From JAGIBJ01 sp032119595 (lineage in GTDB: Bacteria; Actinomycetota; Thermoleophilia; Solirubrobacterales; Solirubrobacteraceae): a stretch of DNA of 64,000 bases. The stretch is taken from contig JAUMBQ010000006.1 in NCBI GenBank assembly GCA_032119595.1, positions 992,001-1,056,000 on the forward strand. Reading direction: 5' to 3'. The notes below the pieces were generated by a model. The model did not search any database. It was given only the letters and a program-made list of their open reading frames with translations, and was not told where the DNA came from. Of this stretch, positions 8,370 to 15,737 are shown one piece after another (position 1 is the first letter of the stretch; each line of letters starts with the position of its first letter). The translations under genes were made by a program, and so were the position numbers.

Positions 8370-9284
8370 ATGAGCGACGAGCAGATCCCCGCCGCCGACC
8401 CGATTCGCGTCGGAACCCACTCCGGTTCGTTCCACGCCGACGAGGTCTTCGCGCTGGCCGCGCTCCGGCTCGCCCACGGCGCAATCGGGATCATCCGAAC
8501 CCGCGACGCCGAAGCCCTCGCGCAGTGCGACCTGCGGATCGACGTGGGTCGCAAATACGACCCCGCCACCGGCGACTTCGACCACCACCAAGGCGACGCC
8601 GGCGAGCGCCCGAACGGCATCCGATACGCCTCCTTCGGGCTCGTCTGGCGCGAAGTCGGCCCGCAGATCTGCGGCAGCGAATCGATCGCCGAAGAACTCG
8701 ACCAGGCGCTCGTCGCCCCGATCGACGCCGGCGACAACGGCCAGGAACTCATCACGGACGCCGTCTTTGAAGGCGTTTCGCCCTACCACCTCGGGCGCCT
8801 GATCTCGTCGTACGGACCCTCATGGGACGACCCGGACCGCGAGAAGGCCGAACAGGCCGGCTTCGGCGAAGCCCTGATGCTCGCCGATGGCATCCTGCGC
8901 CGCGAGATCGCCAGCTCCCAGGCCCGCGCACGCGCGACCGGCCTCGTGCGCCAAGCGATCGAAAAGGCCGACGATCCCCGCATCATCGAGTTCGACCGCG
9001 GGCTCCCGTGGAAAGCGATCGTGATGAAGGAAGCGCCCGAGGCGCTCGTCGTGATCTACCCGCGGACGACCGACTGGGGTGTCCAAGCCGTGCCCGCCGA
9101 CACCGGCAGCTTCGACAACCGCAAAGACTTCCCGGAGGCCTGGGCGGGCCTCGAAGGCTCCGATCTCGCCGAAGCCACCGGCGTCGCCGACGCCACCTTC
9201 TGCCACATCGGCCGCTTCATGGCCGTCGCGGCCAGCCGCGAAGGCGCCCTCGCCCTCGCGAAGCTCGCCGTCGACCAGGACTGA
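8370..9284 (+). CDS. MYG1-family (UPF0160) metal-dependent protein, DHH-like phosphoesterase fold
   Basis: The 304-residue protein shows the family signature near its N-terminus: THSGSFHADEVFALAAL, the DVGRKYDP segment and DFDHHQGD with the DHH-type metal ligands, then IRYASFGLVW. Eukaryotic MYG1 has been described as a 3'-5' RNA exonuclease; the bacterial role is not settled. The C-terminal half has RGLPWKAIVMKEAPEALVVIYPR and the final GRFMAVAASREGALALAKLAV, both typical. It is a single-gene unit with its own TAGGTT box, convergent with the SRPBCC gene. Confidence 0.92.
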   Translation: MSDEQIPAADPIRVGTHSGSFHADEVFALAALRLAHGAIGIIRTRDAEALAQCDLRIDVGRKYDPATGDFDHHQGDAGERPNGIRYASFGLVWREVGPQICGSESIAEELDQALVAPIDAGDNGQELITDAVFEGVSPYHLGRLISSYGPSWDDPDREKAEQAGFGEALMLADGILRREIASSQARARATGLVRQAIEKADDPRIIEFDRGLPWKAIVMKEAPEALVVIYPRTTDWGVQAVPADTGSFDNRKDFPEAWAGLEGSDLAEATGVADATFCHIGRFMAVAASREGALALAKLAVDQD

Positions 9285-9307
9285 GCCGCGCATCGTCCCC
9301 GGGCGAC

Positions 9308-9325
9308 GCGCCGGCAACCCGGCGC
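9308..9325. terminator. Hairpin between convergent MYG1-family and SRPBCC genes
   Basis: Perfect 7-bp stem GCGCCGG/CCGGCGC with loop CAAC, lying between two stop codons; a likely bidirectional terminator. Confidence 0.5.
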
Positions 9326-9347
9326 TGCCTCCGCGGGAACCGCGCCG

Positions 9348-9770
9348 TTACGCGTAGACGGGCCGCGGCAGCTCGCGCTCCGCGACGGTCGCCAGTCGCT
9401 CGAGCAAGCGCCGGGCAATCGGCCAGTACGTCACGCGGATCACCGCTTCGAGCGGCCAGGGGGCGTGGCAGGTGAGGCTGAGGGTGCAGCCATCGTCGTC
9501 GGTGTGGACCTCGTGGTCGATCAGGACGAGGCCGACCTTCCAAACCCAGTGGCGACGCTCGGCTGACTTCTCGACGAGATCGATCCGCGCGGGGACCGGC
9601 AGGACCCCGAACAGCCGGATCGCGCCCAGCGCCGACCCTTCGACCTCGCCGTCGCCGAGGCCCCACGCCCCGCGCACATGCGGCGACCACTCATGCCAGC
9701 GCGCAGGCTCAGCCATGAGCGCCCAAGCGACCTCTGGATCGGCCGCGCTCGGTACCGAGGAACGAAGCAT
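9348..9770 (-). CDS. SRPBCC-fold (polyketide cyclase/dehydrase-like) protein
   Basis: 140-residue protein with a START/SRPBCC helix-grip profile: an N-terminal strand and helix with DPEVAWALMAEPARWHEWSPHV, central strands (GALGAIRLFGVLPVPARIDLVEK, HWVWKVGLVLIDHEV), and a long C-terminal helix (AARRLLERLATVAERE-type). Such proteins bind small hydrophobic ligands; the ligand and role are not inferable. The start is ATG 9770, 7 nt after a TAGACT box. The same frame stays open far upstream through the methyltransferase gene, but that extension is not protein-like. Confidence 0.82.
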   Translation of the reverse strand: MLRSSVPSAADPEVAWALMAEPARWHEWSPHVRGAWGLGDGEVEGSALGAIRLFGVLPVPARIDLVEKSAERRHWVWKVGLVLIDHEVHTDDDGCTLSLTCHAPWPLEAVIRVTYWPIARRLLERLATVAERELPRPVYA

Positions 9771-9777
9771 GCATCCA

Positions 9778-9783
9778 AGTCTA
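9778..9783 (-). promoter_or_regulatory. -10 box TAGACT of leaderless SRPBCC gene
   Basis: On the minus strand TAGACT lies 7 nt before ATG 9770. Confidence 0.55.
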
Positions 9784-9853
9784 CGCGCGCCACACCGGAG
9801 CGAGATCGTCGAATACGCCCTGTTCACAGGCAGGCAATTCAACGCGCCGCTCA

Positions 9854-9902
9854 GCCGAACGTCGAAATTTGACCCCTCTAGGGGCATATTTCGACGTTCG
9901 GC
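9854..9902. terminator. 49-bp near-perfect palindrome after the RNA methyltransferase gene
   Basis: Perfect 15-bp outer arms (9854-9868 GCCGAACGTCGAAAT and its complement at 9888-9902) enclose a second small hairpin (CCCCT..AGGGG). It starts 20 nt after the methyltransferase stop and 84 nt before the SRPBCC start, so it probably terminates the former. Its sequence differs from the TGAGCGGCCA hairpin family found after 28 kb. Confidence 0.6.
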
Positions 9903-9922
9903 CCGCGAAGGGACCGCTTCGC

Positions 9923-11530
9923 TTAGTCGCGGTCGGGGTTTTGGACGCCGTTTGGTCCGCGCTCGAAGACCGAGACGGCCTCGATGTGCGGGGTCTGCGG
10001 GAACATGTCGACCGGCTGCACCGACTTGAGGACGTAGCCGGCGTCGACGAGCTGGCGGGCGTTCGGGGCGAGCGTCGTCGGGTTGCAGGAGACGTAGACG
10101 ATGCGGCGCGGCGCGGCGTCGACGATGCGGCGCACGACTTTCTGCGACAGGCCTGCGCGGGGCGGGTCGACAACGGCGACGTCCGGCTTGAAGCCGCGCT
10201 CCAGCAGGGCCGGCAACGCGACGCGCACGTCGCCGGCAACGAAGTTGGCTTTGTCCAGGCCCTCGCGCTGCGCGACGAGCATCGCGTCGTTGATGGCCTC
10301 GGGGATGAACTCGATGCCCCACAGCTCGGCCACGCGCGGTGCGAGCGTGAGCCCGATCGTGCCGATGCCGCAGTAGAGGTCGACCACGCGCTCCCAGCCT
10401 TCGAGCGCCGCTGCGTCGCGCACGAGCGAGTACAGCTCCTCGGCCATCAGCGTGTTCGTCTGGAAGAACGCCTCGGCGGAGATCTTGTAGGTGATCCCGT
10501 GGAGCTCCTCCTCGAGGCGCTCCTTGCCCTTGAGGATGCGCGTCTCGCCGCCGTGCGTGGTCTCGGACTGCGCGTCGGTGCGGGTGAGCAGCAGGCCATC
10601 GCAGTCGACGGCCTCGATGAGGGAGTCGACGTCGAACTTGCCGCCGCCGGTCACGAGCCGCACCTGGAGCTGGCCGGTGCGCTTGCCCTCGCGGATCACG
10701 AGATTGCGCAGGATGCCGGTGCGGGCCTTGCGGTCGAACGCCGAGATGCCGTTGTCCCGGGCCCACTTCACGACTTGCGCGCGGGCGTTGTTCATCGACT
10801 CGGACGCGAGCATGAAGTCCTCCACGTCGACGACGCGCCACCACTCGCCAGCCGGATGGAAACCGCACGCGATGCCCTTCTTGGCCGGGTCGCCGGTGTC
10901 GTCGGGCGCGAACGAGAACTCGATCTTGTTGCGGTAGCGCCACTCCTCGACGGCCGGCACGATCGGCAGCATCGGAGGGTTCTCGAAGTGCCCGATCCGC
11001 TCCATCGCGTCGACGACCTGGCCGTACTTCTCCTTGAGCTGGCGCTCGTAGCTGAGCACCTGCCACGGCGCGCCCGGGTGATCGCCGCGCGGCTCCACGC
11101 GATCCGGCGACGGCTCGAGCAGCTCGACGGTGCGTGCCTCGGCGTAGGAGCGCTTGCGCTTGCCGACCTCCGCGATCACGCGGTCGCCCGGGATCGCGCC
11201 CGTGACGAACACGACGTAGCCGCCATCCATCCGGGCGACGCCAGCGCCGCCGTGGGCGAAGCGATCGACCGTGAGCTCGATGCGGTCGCCGCGCTCGGGG
11301 CGATTCTCGAACGGCTTGGCCGGACGGTTCTCGGAGAGCTCGGCGCGCAGCGGCGGGCGACCGTCGTCCGGGGCCTCGCCGGCCTCCGGCGTCTCGCCAG
11401 CGTGGTCGGCCTCGGCCGGCGCCGTACCGGCGTCCTGCTCGACTGGGTCGACGGTGATGGCGTCGGTCCCCGGAAGGACCTCGGCGGACGCGCCGGTGGG
11501 CGCGCTACCTGTGGGGGAGTCGGCACTCAT
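9923..11530 (-). CDS. Class I SAM-dependent RNA (uracil-5-)-methyltransferase, TrmA/RlmD family
   Basis: 535 residues. After an acidic low-complexity N-terminus (about residues 1-65) comes a TRAM domain (ELTVDRFAHGGAGVARM...GDRV) that binds RNA. The catalytic domain has the SAM motif DLYCGIGTIGLTLA, a DPPRAGLS segment and VSCNPTTLAPNARQL with the nucleophilic Cys. It methylates C5 of uridine in rRNA or tRNA. The four-cysteine iron-sulphur site expected after the TRAM domain in RlmD is absent: the region reads EPRGDHPGAPWQVLSYERQ with no Cys. The ATG overlaps the TGA of the upstream gene by 4 nt (ATGA), so the two are translationally coupled. Which RNA is modified cannot be told. Confidence 0.9.
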   Translation of the reverse strand: MSADSPTGSAPTGASAEVLPGTDAITVDPVEQDAGTAPAEADHAGETPEAGEAPDDGRPPLRAELSENRPAKPFENRPERGDRIELTVDRFAHGGAGVARMDGGYVVFVTGAIPGDRVIAEVGKRKRSYAEARTVELLEPSPDRVEPRGDHPGAPWQVLSYERQLKEKYGQVVDAMERIGHFENPPMLPIVPAVEEWRYRNKIEFSFAPDDTGDPAKKGIACGFHPAGEWWRVVDVEDFMLASESMNNARAQVVKWARDNGISAFDRKARTGILRNLVIREGKRTGQLQVRLVTGGGKFDVDSLIEAVDCDGLLLTRTDAQSETTHGGETRILKGKERLEEELHGITYKISAEAFFQTNTLMAEELYSLVRDAAALEGWERVVDLYCGIGTIGLTLAPRVAELWGIEFIPEAINDAMLVAQREGLDKANFVAGDVRVALPALLERGFKPDVAVVDPPRAGLSQKVVRRIVDAAPRRIVYVSCNPTTLAPNARQLVDAGYVLKSVQPVDMFPQTPHIEAVSVFERGPNGVQNPDRD

Positions 11531-12201
11531 GCCTTGGCCTTCTGATCGATGGCCTTCAGCACGGTGGCGCGGCCTTTGCCGGCGGCCTCCCGCGTCCGAA
11601 GGACCGTGAGTTCTGATGGTGCGAGCGTCGGCACCAAAGCGACGAGCTCCTTCACCGTAAGTGACGACGGGTCGGCCGGGGCCTTGCCGGGCGCGGTCGC
11701 GGCCGGCGCCTTGATCGGCGCCTTGCGCTTCGCAGCAGGCTTCGCCTTGCCCGCGGGCGTCGCGTTGGCCGCAGGCGTAGCGGGTGTCGCCTTCGCGGGC
11801 GTCGCCTTCGCTGTCTTGGGCTTGTCGGCAAACGCCTCGGCGCTGACGAAGCGGGCGGCCTCGCGGCGCGACTCCTCCTGCTCCTCGTCGCGCAGCTTCT
11901 TGCGGCGGCGCTTGACGCGAGGATCGACGGCATCGGCGACCTTCGCCGGAATCGCCGGCAGGGCGCGGGCGAGGGCGTCGACCTCACCGCGCAGCTCCTG
12001 CGCCTGGTCGCGGCCGAGCGCCATGATGCTCGCCGCGAGCTCTTCAGCATCGCGGCGGGTCATGCGCCCGCGCAGCACGGCGTCCTCGAAGACGGACTGC
12101 ACACGATCCGACGACAGGACCACGGCACGCTGGAGCGCGTCGCCGACTTCGGTGAACGCCTCTCGCAGCTGATCTTCGCTAGGTGCCTTGCGAGGAGTCA
12201 C
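11527..12201 (-). CDS. Helical protein with Ala/Lys/Pro-rich tail, coupled to RNA methyltransferase
   Basis: No firm family assigned. The 224-residue protein has a charged helical N-terminal part (about residues 1-110, EDQLREAFTEVGDALQRAV... and RRDAEELAASIMALGRDQ), resembling phasin-like coiled-coil regions. A low-complexity linker of Lys/Ala/Thr/Pro repeats (about 125-175) follows, then a C-terminal SSLTVKELVALVPTLAPSELTVLRTREAAGKGR that looks like a small helix-extended-helix nucleic-acid-binding fold (SAP/Rho-N-like). Its stop overlaps the methyltransferase start (ATGA), so it may help that enzyme with RNA. The start is GTG 12201, with a CAGACT box 8 nt before it. Confidence 0.75.
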   Translation of the reverse strand: MTPRKAPSEDQLREAFTEVGDALQRAVVLSSDRVQSVFEDAVLRGRMTRRDAEELAASIMALGRDQAQELRGEVDALARALPAIPAKVADAVDPRVKRRRKKLRDEEQEESRREAARFVSAEAFADKPKTAKATPAKATPATPAANATPAGKAKPAAKRKAPIKAPAATAPGKAPADPSSLTVKELVALVPTLAPSELTVLRTREAAGKGRATVLKAIDQKAKA

Positions 12202-12209
12202 AGCGAGGT

Positions 12210-12215
12210 AGTCTG
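12210..12215 (-). promoter_or_regulatory. -10-like box CAGACT before the helical-protein gene
   Basis: On the minus strand CAGACT lies 8 nt before GTG 12201. It is a CANNNT variant of the common TANNNT box, also seen before the SnoaL-like gene and thiE. Confidence 0.35.
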
Positions 12216-12287
12216 CCGCACCGCGCAAGGGCGTGCGGGCGGCGACGCGCCTCAGCCGCCAAGCGTGCCGAGTCGCACAGAGCCTGA

Positions 12288-13223
12288 CTATGCCTCGACG
12301 AGGAACTCCAGCAGCGCCTTCTGCGCATGGCGCCGGTTTTCGGCCTGGTCCCAGATGCGCTGGCGATCGCCGTAGAGCACCGACTCGGTGATCTCGTCGC
12401 CCGGGTGCGCGGGCAGGCAATGCAGGGCGATGGCGCCGTCGGCCGCGGCGTCGAGCAGGGCATCGTCGATCCGGTACGGGCGCAGCGCTGCCGTGCGTTC
12501 GTCAGCGGTGTCCTCGTCGCCCATGCTCACCCACACATCGGTGTAGACGGCGTGCGCACCGGCGACCGCTTCGGTCGGGTCGTTCGTGCGCGTGCCACCG
12601 GCCTCGGGTTCGAGTTCGTAGCCACTTGGCGAGGCGACCGCGACGTCGACCCCAGCGATCCCGCCGACCACGGCCAGCGACCGGGCGACGTTGTTGCCAT
12701 CGCCGACGTAGGCGAGCTTCAGCCCGTCGAGGGCGCCGAACGCCTCCCGCATCGTGAGGAGATCGGCGAGTGCCTGACACGGATGATGGCCCGCCGTGAG
12801 CATGTTCACGACGGGCACCGTGCTCTGCGCCGCCAGCTCATCGAGGATCGAATCGGCGCCCGTGCGGATGCAAATCGCGGCGACGTGACGTGACAGGACG
12901 CGCGCGGTGTCGCCCGGCGACTCACCGCGGGAGAGCTGCAGCTCGTCGCCACGAAGCACCAGCGGATGGCCGCCCAGCTCGTGGACACCTACGTCGAACG
13001 TGACGCGCGTGCGGGTCGACGGCTTCTCGAAGATCAGCGCGACGGATCGGCCGTCGAGGCACTTGGACGCGTGCGGCTCAGCCTTCAGCTCAGCGGCACG
13101 ATCGAGAATGGCGTGGACGTCGCTCGTGGAGAGCTCGGCCCCGGTCAGGCAATGGCGCGGCAAGCGGGAAACAGTAGCGCCCCGCAGCAAACTCGCTGCA
13201 ACTTCGCGGTGAACGGTGTCCAT
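12288..13223 (-). CDS. argF: Ornithine carbamoyltransferase
   Basis: Makes citrulline from ornithine and carbamoyl phosphate in arginine synthesis. The 311-residue protein has the carbamoyl-phosphate motif FEKPSTRTRV, the GDELQLSRGES loop, the HPCQALADLLT motif, and the HCLPAHPGDEI motif with the catalytic Cys. The SMGDED segment matches the ornithine-binding SMG loop and separates it from aspartate carbamoyltransferase. The start is ATG 13223; no TANNNT box or clear Shine-Dalgarno sequence precedes it, but a pair of 19-bp direct repeats lies 15 nt upstream and may be regulatory. No other arg gene lies nearby, so it is separated from the usual arg operon. Confidence 0.95.
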   Translation of the reverse strand: MDTVHREVAASLLRGATVSRLPRHCLTGAELSTSDVHAILDRAAELKAEPHASKCLDGRSVALIFEKPSTRTRVTFDVGVHELGGHPLVLRGDELQLSRGESPGDTARVLSRHVAAICIRTGADSILDELAAQSTVPVVNMLTAGHHPCQALADLLTMREAFGALDGLKLAYVGDGNNVARSLAVVGGIAGVDVAVASPSGYELEPEAGGTRTNDPTEAVAGAHAVYTDVWVSMGDEDTADERTAALRPYRIDDALLDAAADGAIALHCLPAHPGDEITESVLYGDRQRIWDQAENRRHAQKALLEFLVEA

Positions 13224-13238
13224 ACGCCCGAATCGCAC

Positions 13239-13279
13239 GGCGAGGTGGTCCCAACCAGGCGAGGTGGTCGCAACCAGGC
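13239..13279. repeat. Tandem 19-bp direct repeat upstream of argF
   Basis: Two adjacent copies of GGCGAGGTGGTCSCAACCA (13239-13257 and 13258-13276) differ at one base. Each holds a TGGT...ACCA dyad. They lie between divergent argF and the EEP-family gene and could be a double operator. Confidence 0.45.
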
Positions 13280-13304
13280 CAGCTTGTGCTGCGGGCGGCC
13301 ATGC

Positions 13305-13338
13305 CGCTGGCGCTGGCGCTGGCGCTGGCGCTGGCGCT
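13305..13338. repeat. Hexanucleotide tandem repeat (GCTGGC)n
   Basis: About 5.7 copies of GCTGGC directly abut the TACGCT box of the next gene, so copy-number change would alter the upstream promoter spacing. Confidence 0.7.
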
Positions 13339-13343
13339 ACGCT
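13338..13343 (+). promoter_or_regulatory. -10 box TACGCT of leaderless EEP-family gene
   Basis: TACGCT lies 6 nt before ATG 13350. Confidence 0.55.
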
Positions 13344-13349
13344 CGAGCC

Positions 13350-14069
13350 ATGCCCATGACGGTGGCGACGTGGAACCTGTTCCACGGCAGGACGGAGCCG
13401 CCAACGCGCGCAAACCTGCTCAGTGCGTTCGCGGCCGCGCTGCGGACGAAGCCGTGGGACGTCTGCGGGCTGCAGGAGGTGCCGCCGTGGTGGGCGGCGG
13501 AGCTTGGCGAGCGGACCGGCGCGAGCGCGCGCATGGTGCGCACGTCGCTGGTGCGCGGGGCATTCCCGGGCCTCCAGAAGGCCGTGCACGACCGTGATCC
13601 CGAGCGACTCGGCGTGCGCGGCGCGGGCGCGAACGTGCTGCTGGTACGACCCGACGCGGGCGCGATCGAGCAGCACCGGACCGCCGTCCTGCGGTGCTTG
13701 CCGCAGCGGCGAACCCTCCATGCGGTCCGGCTGGTGCGCCCATCAGGACGCGGGATCTGGATCGCCAACGTGCACACGCACAACCGCCCGGAGTCATCCG
13801 CTGCGGCCGACCTGATCCGCGCCCTTCGGGTTGCCCGCGCGTGGGCCGGCGACGAGCGGCTGATCTTCCTCGGCGACCTCAACCTCCTGCAGCCGCAGGG
13901 CGTCGCGAGCGTCGAGGGCCTTTCGTGGCTGCACGGGCAGCGGGTCGACCACATCCTCGGCCGCGGACTGCGCGCCGACGGCGGCGCCTACGCCGAGCGA
14001 ATCCAGCCGCGGCCCGGCCTCACGATGTCGGACCACCGGCTGATCGGCGTGCGCATCGCCGACGCGTAG
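13350..14069 (+). CDS. Endonuclease/exonuclease/phosphatase (EEP) superfamily protein
   Basis: 239-residue metal-dependent phosphodiesterase of the DNase-I-like fold. The catalytic motifs are in order: TWNLFHGR (Asn) at the N-terminus, GLQEVP (metal-binding Glu), WIANVHTHN, FLGDLNL (Asp/Asn) and the terminal SDHRLIGVRI (Asp-His). No signal peptide is seen, so it is probably cytosolic; the substrate (nucleic acid, phospholipid or small phosphoester) cannot be inferred. The start is ATG 13350, 6 nt after a TACGCT box; the frame is open for 380 nt upstream, but that part is antisense to argF. The promoter abuts a (GCTGGC)n repeat. Confidence 0.88.
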   Translation: MPMTVATWNLFHGRTEPPTRANLLSAFAAALRTKPWDVCGLQEVPPWWAAELGERTGASARMVRTSLVRGAFPGLQKAVHDRDPERLGVRGAGANVLLVRPDAGAIEQHRTAVLRCLPQRRTLHAVRLVRPSGRGIWIANVHTHNRPESSAAADLIRALRVARAWAGDERLIFLGDLNLLQPQGVASVEGLSWLHGQRVDHILGRGLRADGGAYAERIQPRPGLTMSDHRLIGVRIADA

Positions 14070-14086
14070 CCGCGCCCCAGACGGGC

Positions 14087-14092
14087 TACGCT
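14087..14092 (+). promoter_or_regulatory. -10 box TACGCT upstream of cupredoxin gene
   Basis: TACGCT lies 51 nt before ATG 14144. Unlike its neighbours, this gene would have a short leader if the box is used. Confidence 0.4.
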
Positions 14093-14143
14093 CGAATCCT
14101 CAAGCGGATCGCTCGTCCACACCGCCAGACGTCAGGCCTCCTC

Positions 14144-14545
14144 ATGAACCAGCTCACACGCACACGCCCTTCCACGCTCGCGCTACTGGCGCTTGCCCTC
14201 GCCTTGGGCGCGCTGCTCGTCACGGCGTTCTCGCCAGGCGGAGAGAACGCGTCGCGCTTCGGTGCCACCGCCGACACCGCCGAGGCCGCGGCTGTCGCCG
14301 TGACGATCAACATCAAGGACTTCAAGTACTCCAAGGCGACGGTGACCATCAAGAAGGGTCAGAGCGTCAAGTGGGTCAACAAGGACGAGATGAAGCACAA
14401 CGCCACCACCTCCAAGTCCGGTGGCCCGAAGGGTCCGCTCCTGGCCAAGGGCAAGAGCTACACCTGGAAGGCCACGAAGACCGGCACCTTCAACTACCAC
14501 TGCACCCCGCACCCCTTCATGAAGGCCAAGGTCATCGTCAAGTAG
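14144..14545 (+). CDS. Secreted cupredoxin (plastocyanin/amicyanin-like copper protein)
   Basis: 133-residue small electron-transfer or copper-binding protein. Residues 1-45 form a signal peptide or membrane anchor (STLALLALALALGALLVTAF, then an Ala-rich stretch). The type-1 copper ligands are all visible: His in DEMKHNATT, then Cys, His and Met in YHCTPHPFMKAKV. The NIKDFKYSKATVTIKKGQSVKWVNKD beginning is typical of amicyanin-like domains. It lies outside the membrane. Its neighbours do not suggest a redox partner. It ends convergently, 3 nt from the SnoaL-like stop. Confidence 0.93.
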   Translation: MNQLTRTRPSTLALLALALALGALLVTAFSPGGENASRFGATADTAEAAAVAVTINIKDFKYSKATVTIKKGQSVKWVNKDEMKHNATTSKSGGPKGPLLAKGKSYTWKATKTGTFNYHCTPHPFMKAKVIVK

Positions 14546-14548
14546 CCG

Positions 14549-15043
14549 CTACGGCAGGCGCGGGATGCCGAAGCCGCGCAGCGCCAGCAGGGCGCGCTCG
14601 GCGAGTGACCGCGGCCGCGGCAGGACGCCGAGCTGCACGGCAGCGTCGTAGCGGTCGAAGAAGATGCGCACCTGGGCGAAGCGCTGACCGGAGCTGGCGA
14701 GGTTCGCGACGATCACGGCGTGGAGATCGATCTCCTTGTCGGTCGACGGTACGTTGCCGATCTCGGCTCGGTGCGTGCCCGTGAGCCGAACGCCCTGGGA
14801 GACGAGCGCGCCACCGAGCATCGGCGGGCCACTGCGCTCGAACACCAGGTCCGGGAACGCTACGCGCATGCGCGCGGCATGCTGGGCGACGCGCTCGGGA
14901 CCACGCACGGGACCTCGCAAGAGCGGATCCTCGTAGTGCGCGTCGGGCGCGAGCACGATGCCGAACGCCAGCGCGCTCGGCCCGGACCAGGCGACCTCGA
15001 ACGCGTCGAGCAAGGTGATGATGCGCTCCTGCGTGCCCTCCAT
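14549..15043 (-). CDS. SnoaL-like (NTF2-fold) protein
   Basis: 164-residue protein. The N-terminal helix (TQERIITLLDAFEVAWSG) and the segments LAPDAHYEDPLLRGPVRGPERVAQHAARM..FPDL and GTHRAEIGNVPSTDKEIDLHAV follow the ester-cyclase/SnoaL pattern (a conserved acidic 'Y.DP' segment and a 'G.H' strand). A short C-terminal extension (PRPRSLAERALLALRGFG) is lineage-specific. The ligand or reaction is unknown. The start is ATG 15043, 8 nt after a CAGAGT box; the frame remains open upstream but is Arg/Cys-rich and not protein-like. Confidence 0.78.
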   Translation of the reverse strand: MEGTQERIITLLDAFEVAWSGPSALAFGIVLAPDAHYEDPLLRGPVRGPERVAQHAARMRVAFPDLVFERSGPPMLGGALVSQGVRLTGTHRAEIGNVPSTDKEIDLHAVIVANLASSGQRFAQVRIFFDRYDAAVQLGVLPRPRSLAERALLALRGFGIPRLP

Positions 15044-15051
15044 CAGGCCCC

Positions 15052-15057
15052 ACTCTG
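15052..15057 (-). promoter_or_regulatory. -10-like box CAGAGT before SnoaL-like gene
   Basis: On the minus strand CAGAGT lies 8 nt before ATG 15043; a CANNNT variant. Confidence 0.35.
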
Positions 15058-15226
15058 CCAGACCCGGCGCCCGCCGCCGCGTGAGAGGGCTCCGGGAGCG
15101 CGCACGACATACGGCGCAAGTCCCGAACTCGCACTCCACCGAGCAGCGTCGTCCTTGCCAGAAGGGCTCGTTTGGACTCATGCGCCACGTGTCGCAGCGC
15201 TCATTGCGCAACTTTTCGGGTCTGAG

Positions 15227-15232
15227 TAGGTT
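15227..15232 (+). promoter_or_regulatory. -10 box TAGGTT aimed at an out-of-frame ATG
   Basis: TAGGTT lies 9 nt before ATG 15242, the usual leaderless spacing. That ATG is in a different frame from the protein-like ORF starting at 15265. Confidence 0.4.
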
Positions 15233-15264
15233 TCTGCGGCCATGCCCCACTTCCCCGCGGGTGG

Positions 15265-15723
15265 ATGGTGGCCCCCGCGATCAGCGGCCCGGCCGGATTC
15301 AGTGAGGCCGGATTCAACTTCTCGATCGGGTCCGTCGAGGGAGCGCTGGCCGGCTCGTCCGGATTCGTCGCCACGCTCGGCGCCGGCAACGAGTCCGACG
15401 ACGTGCAGCGGGTGCTCGTCACCCCGACGCCGAAGCCCACCCCGAAGCCCCTCCCGACCATCAAGGTGAAGTCGTCCCTGAAGGTCTCGCTGAACGGCCG
15501 TCGCTTCAGTGGTCGCCTCAAGGCCGCCAACAAGGCTTGCGTGGGTGGCATCAAGGTCACGCTGCGCGTGAAGGGCAGCAAGAAGAGCTACGGCACGACG
15601 AAGACCAAGCCGAGCGGCGCCTGGACGATCACCCGCAAGGGCAAGCTCAAGGGCAAGGTCTACGCGACCACCAAGGCCAAGACGGTCAACGGCGTCACCT
15701 GCGCCGCCGCGACCATCAAGTAG
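15265..15723 (+). CDS. C-terminal-like fragment of a secreted repeat protein, possibly a frameshifted gene
   Basis: 152 residues. The first part (AISGPAGFSEAGFNFSIG...) resembles the end of an extracellular Ig/TIG-like region, followed by a short (KPTP) linker and a Lys/Thr/Gly-rich domain of about 85 residues with two Cys (ACVGGIKVTLRVKGSKKSY...VNGVTCAAATIK). That domain type normally ends secreted proteins here, yet this ORF has no signal peptide. A well-spaced TAGGTT box points to ATG 15242 in another frame, so a frameshift near 15242-15270 or loss of the 5' part is likely. It ends 14 nt before the convergent thiG stop. Real as a coding remnant, doubtful as an intact gene. Confidence 0.5.
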   Translation: MVAPAISGPAGFSEAGFNFSIGSVEGALAGSSGFVATLGAGNESDDVQRVLVTPTPKPTPKPLPTIKVKSSLKVSLNGRRFSGRLKAANKACVGGIKVTLRVKGSKKSYGTTKTKPSGAWTITRKGKLKGKVYATTKAKTVNGVTCAAATIK

Positions 15724-15737
15724 CCGGGGCCATCGCC

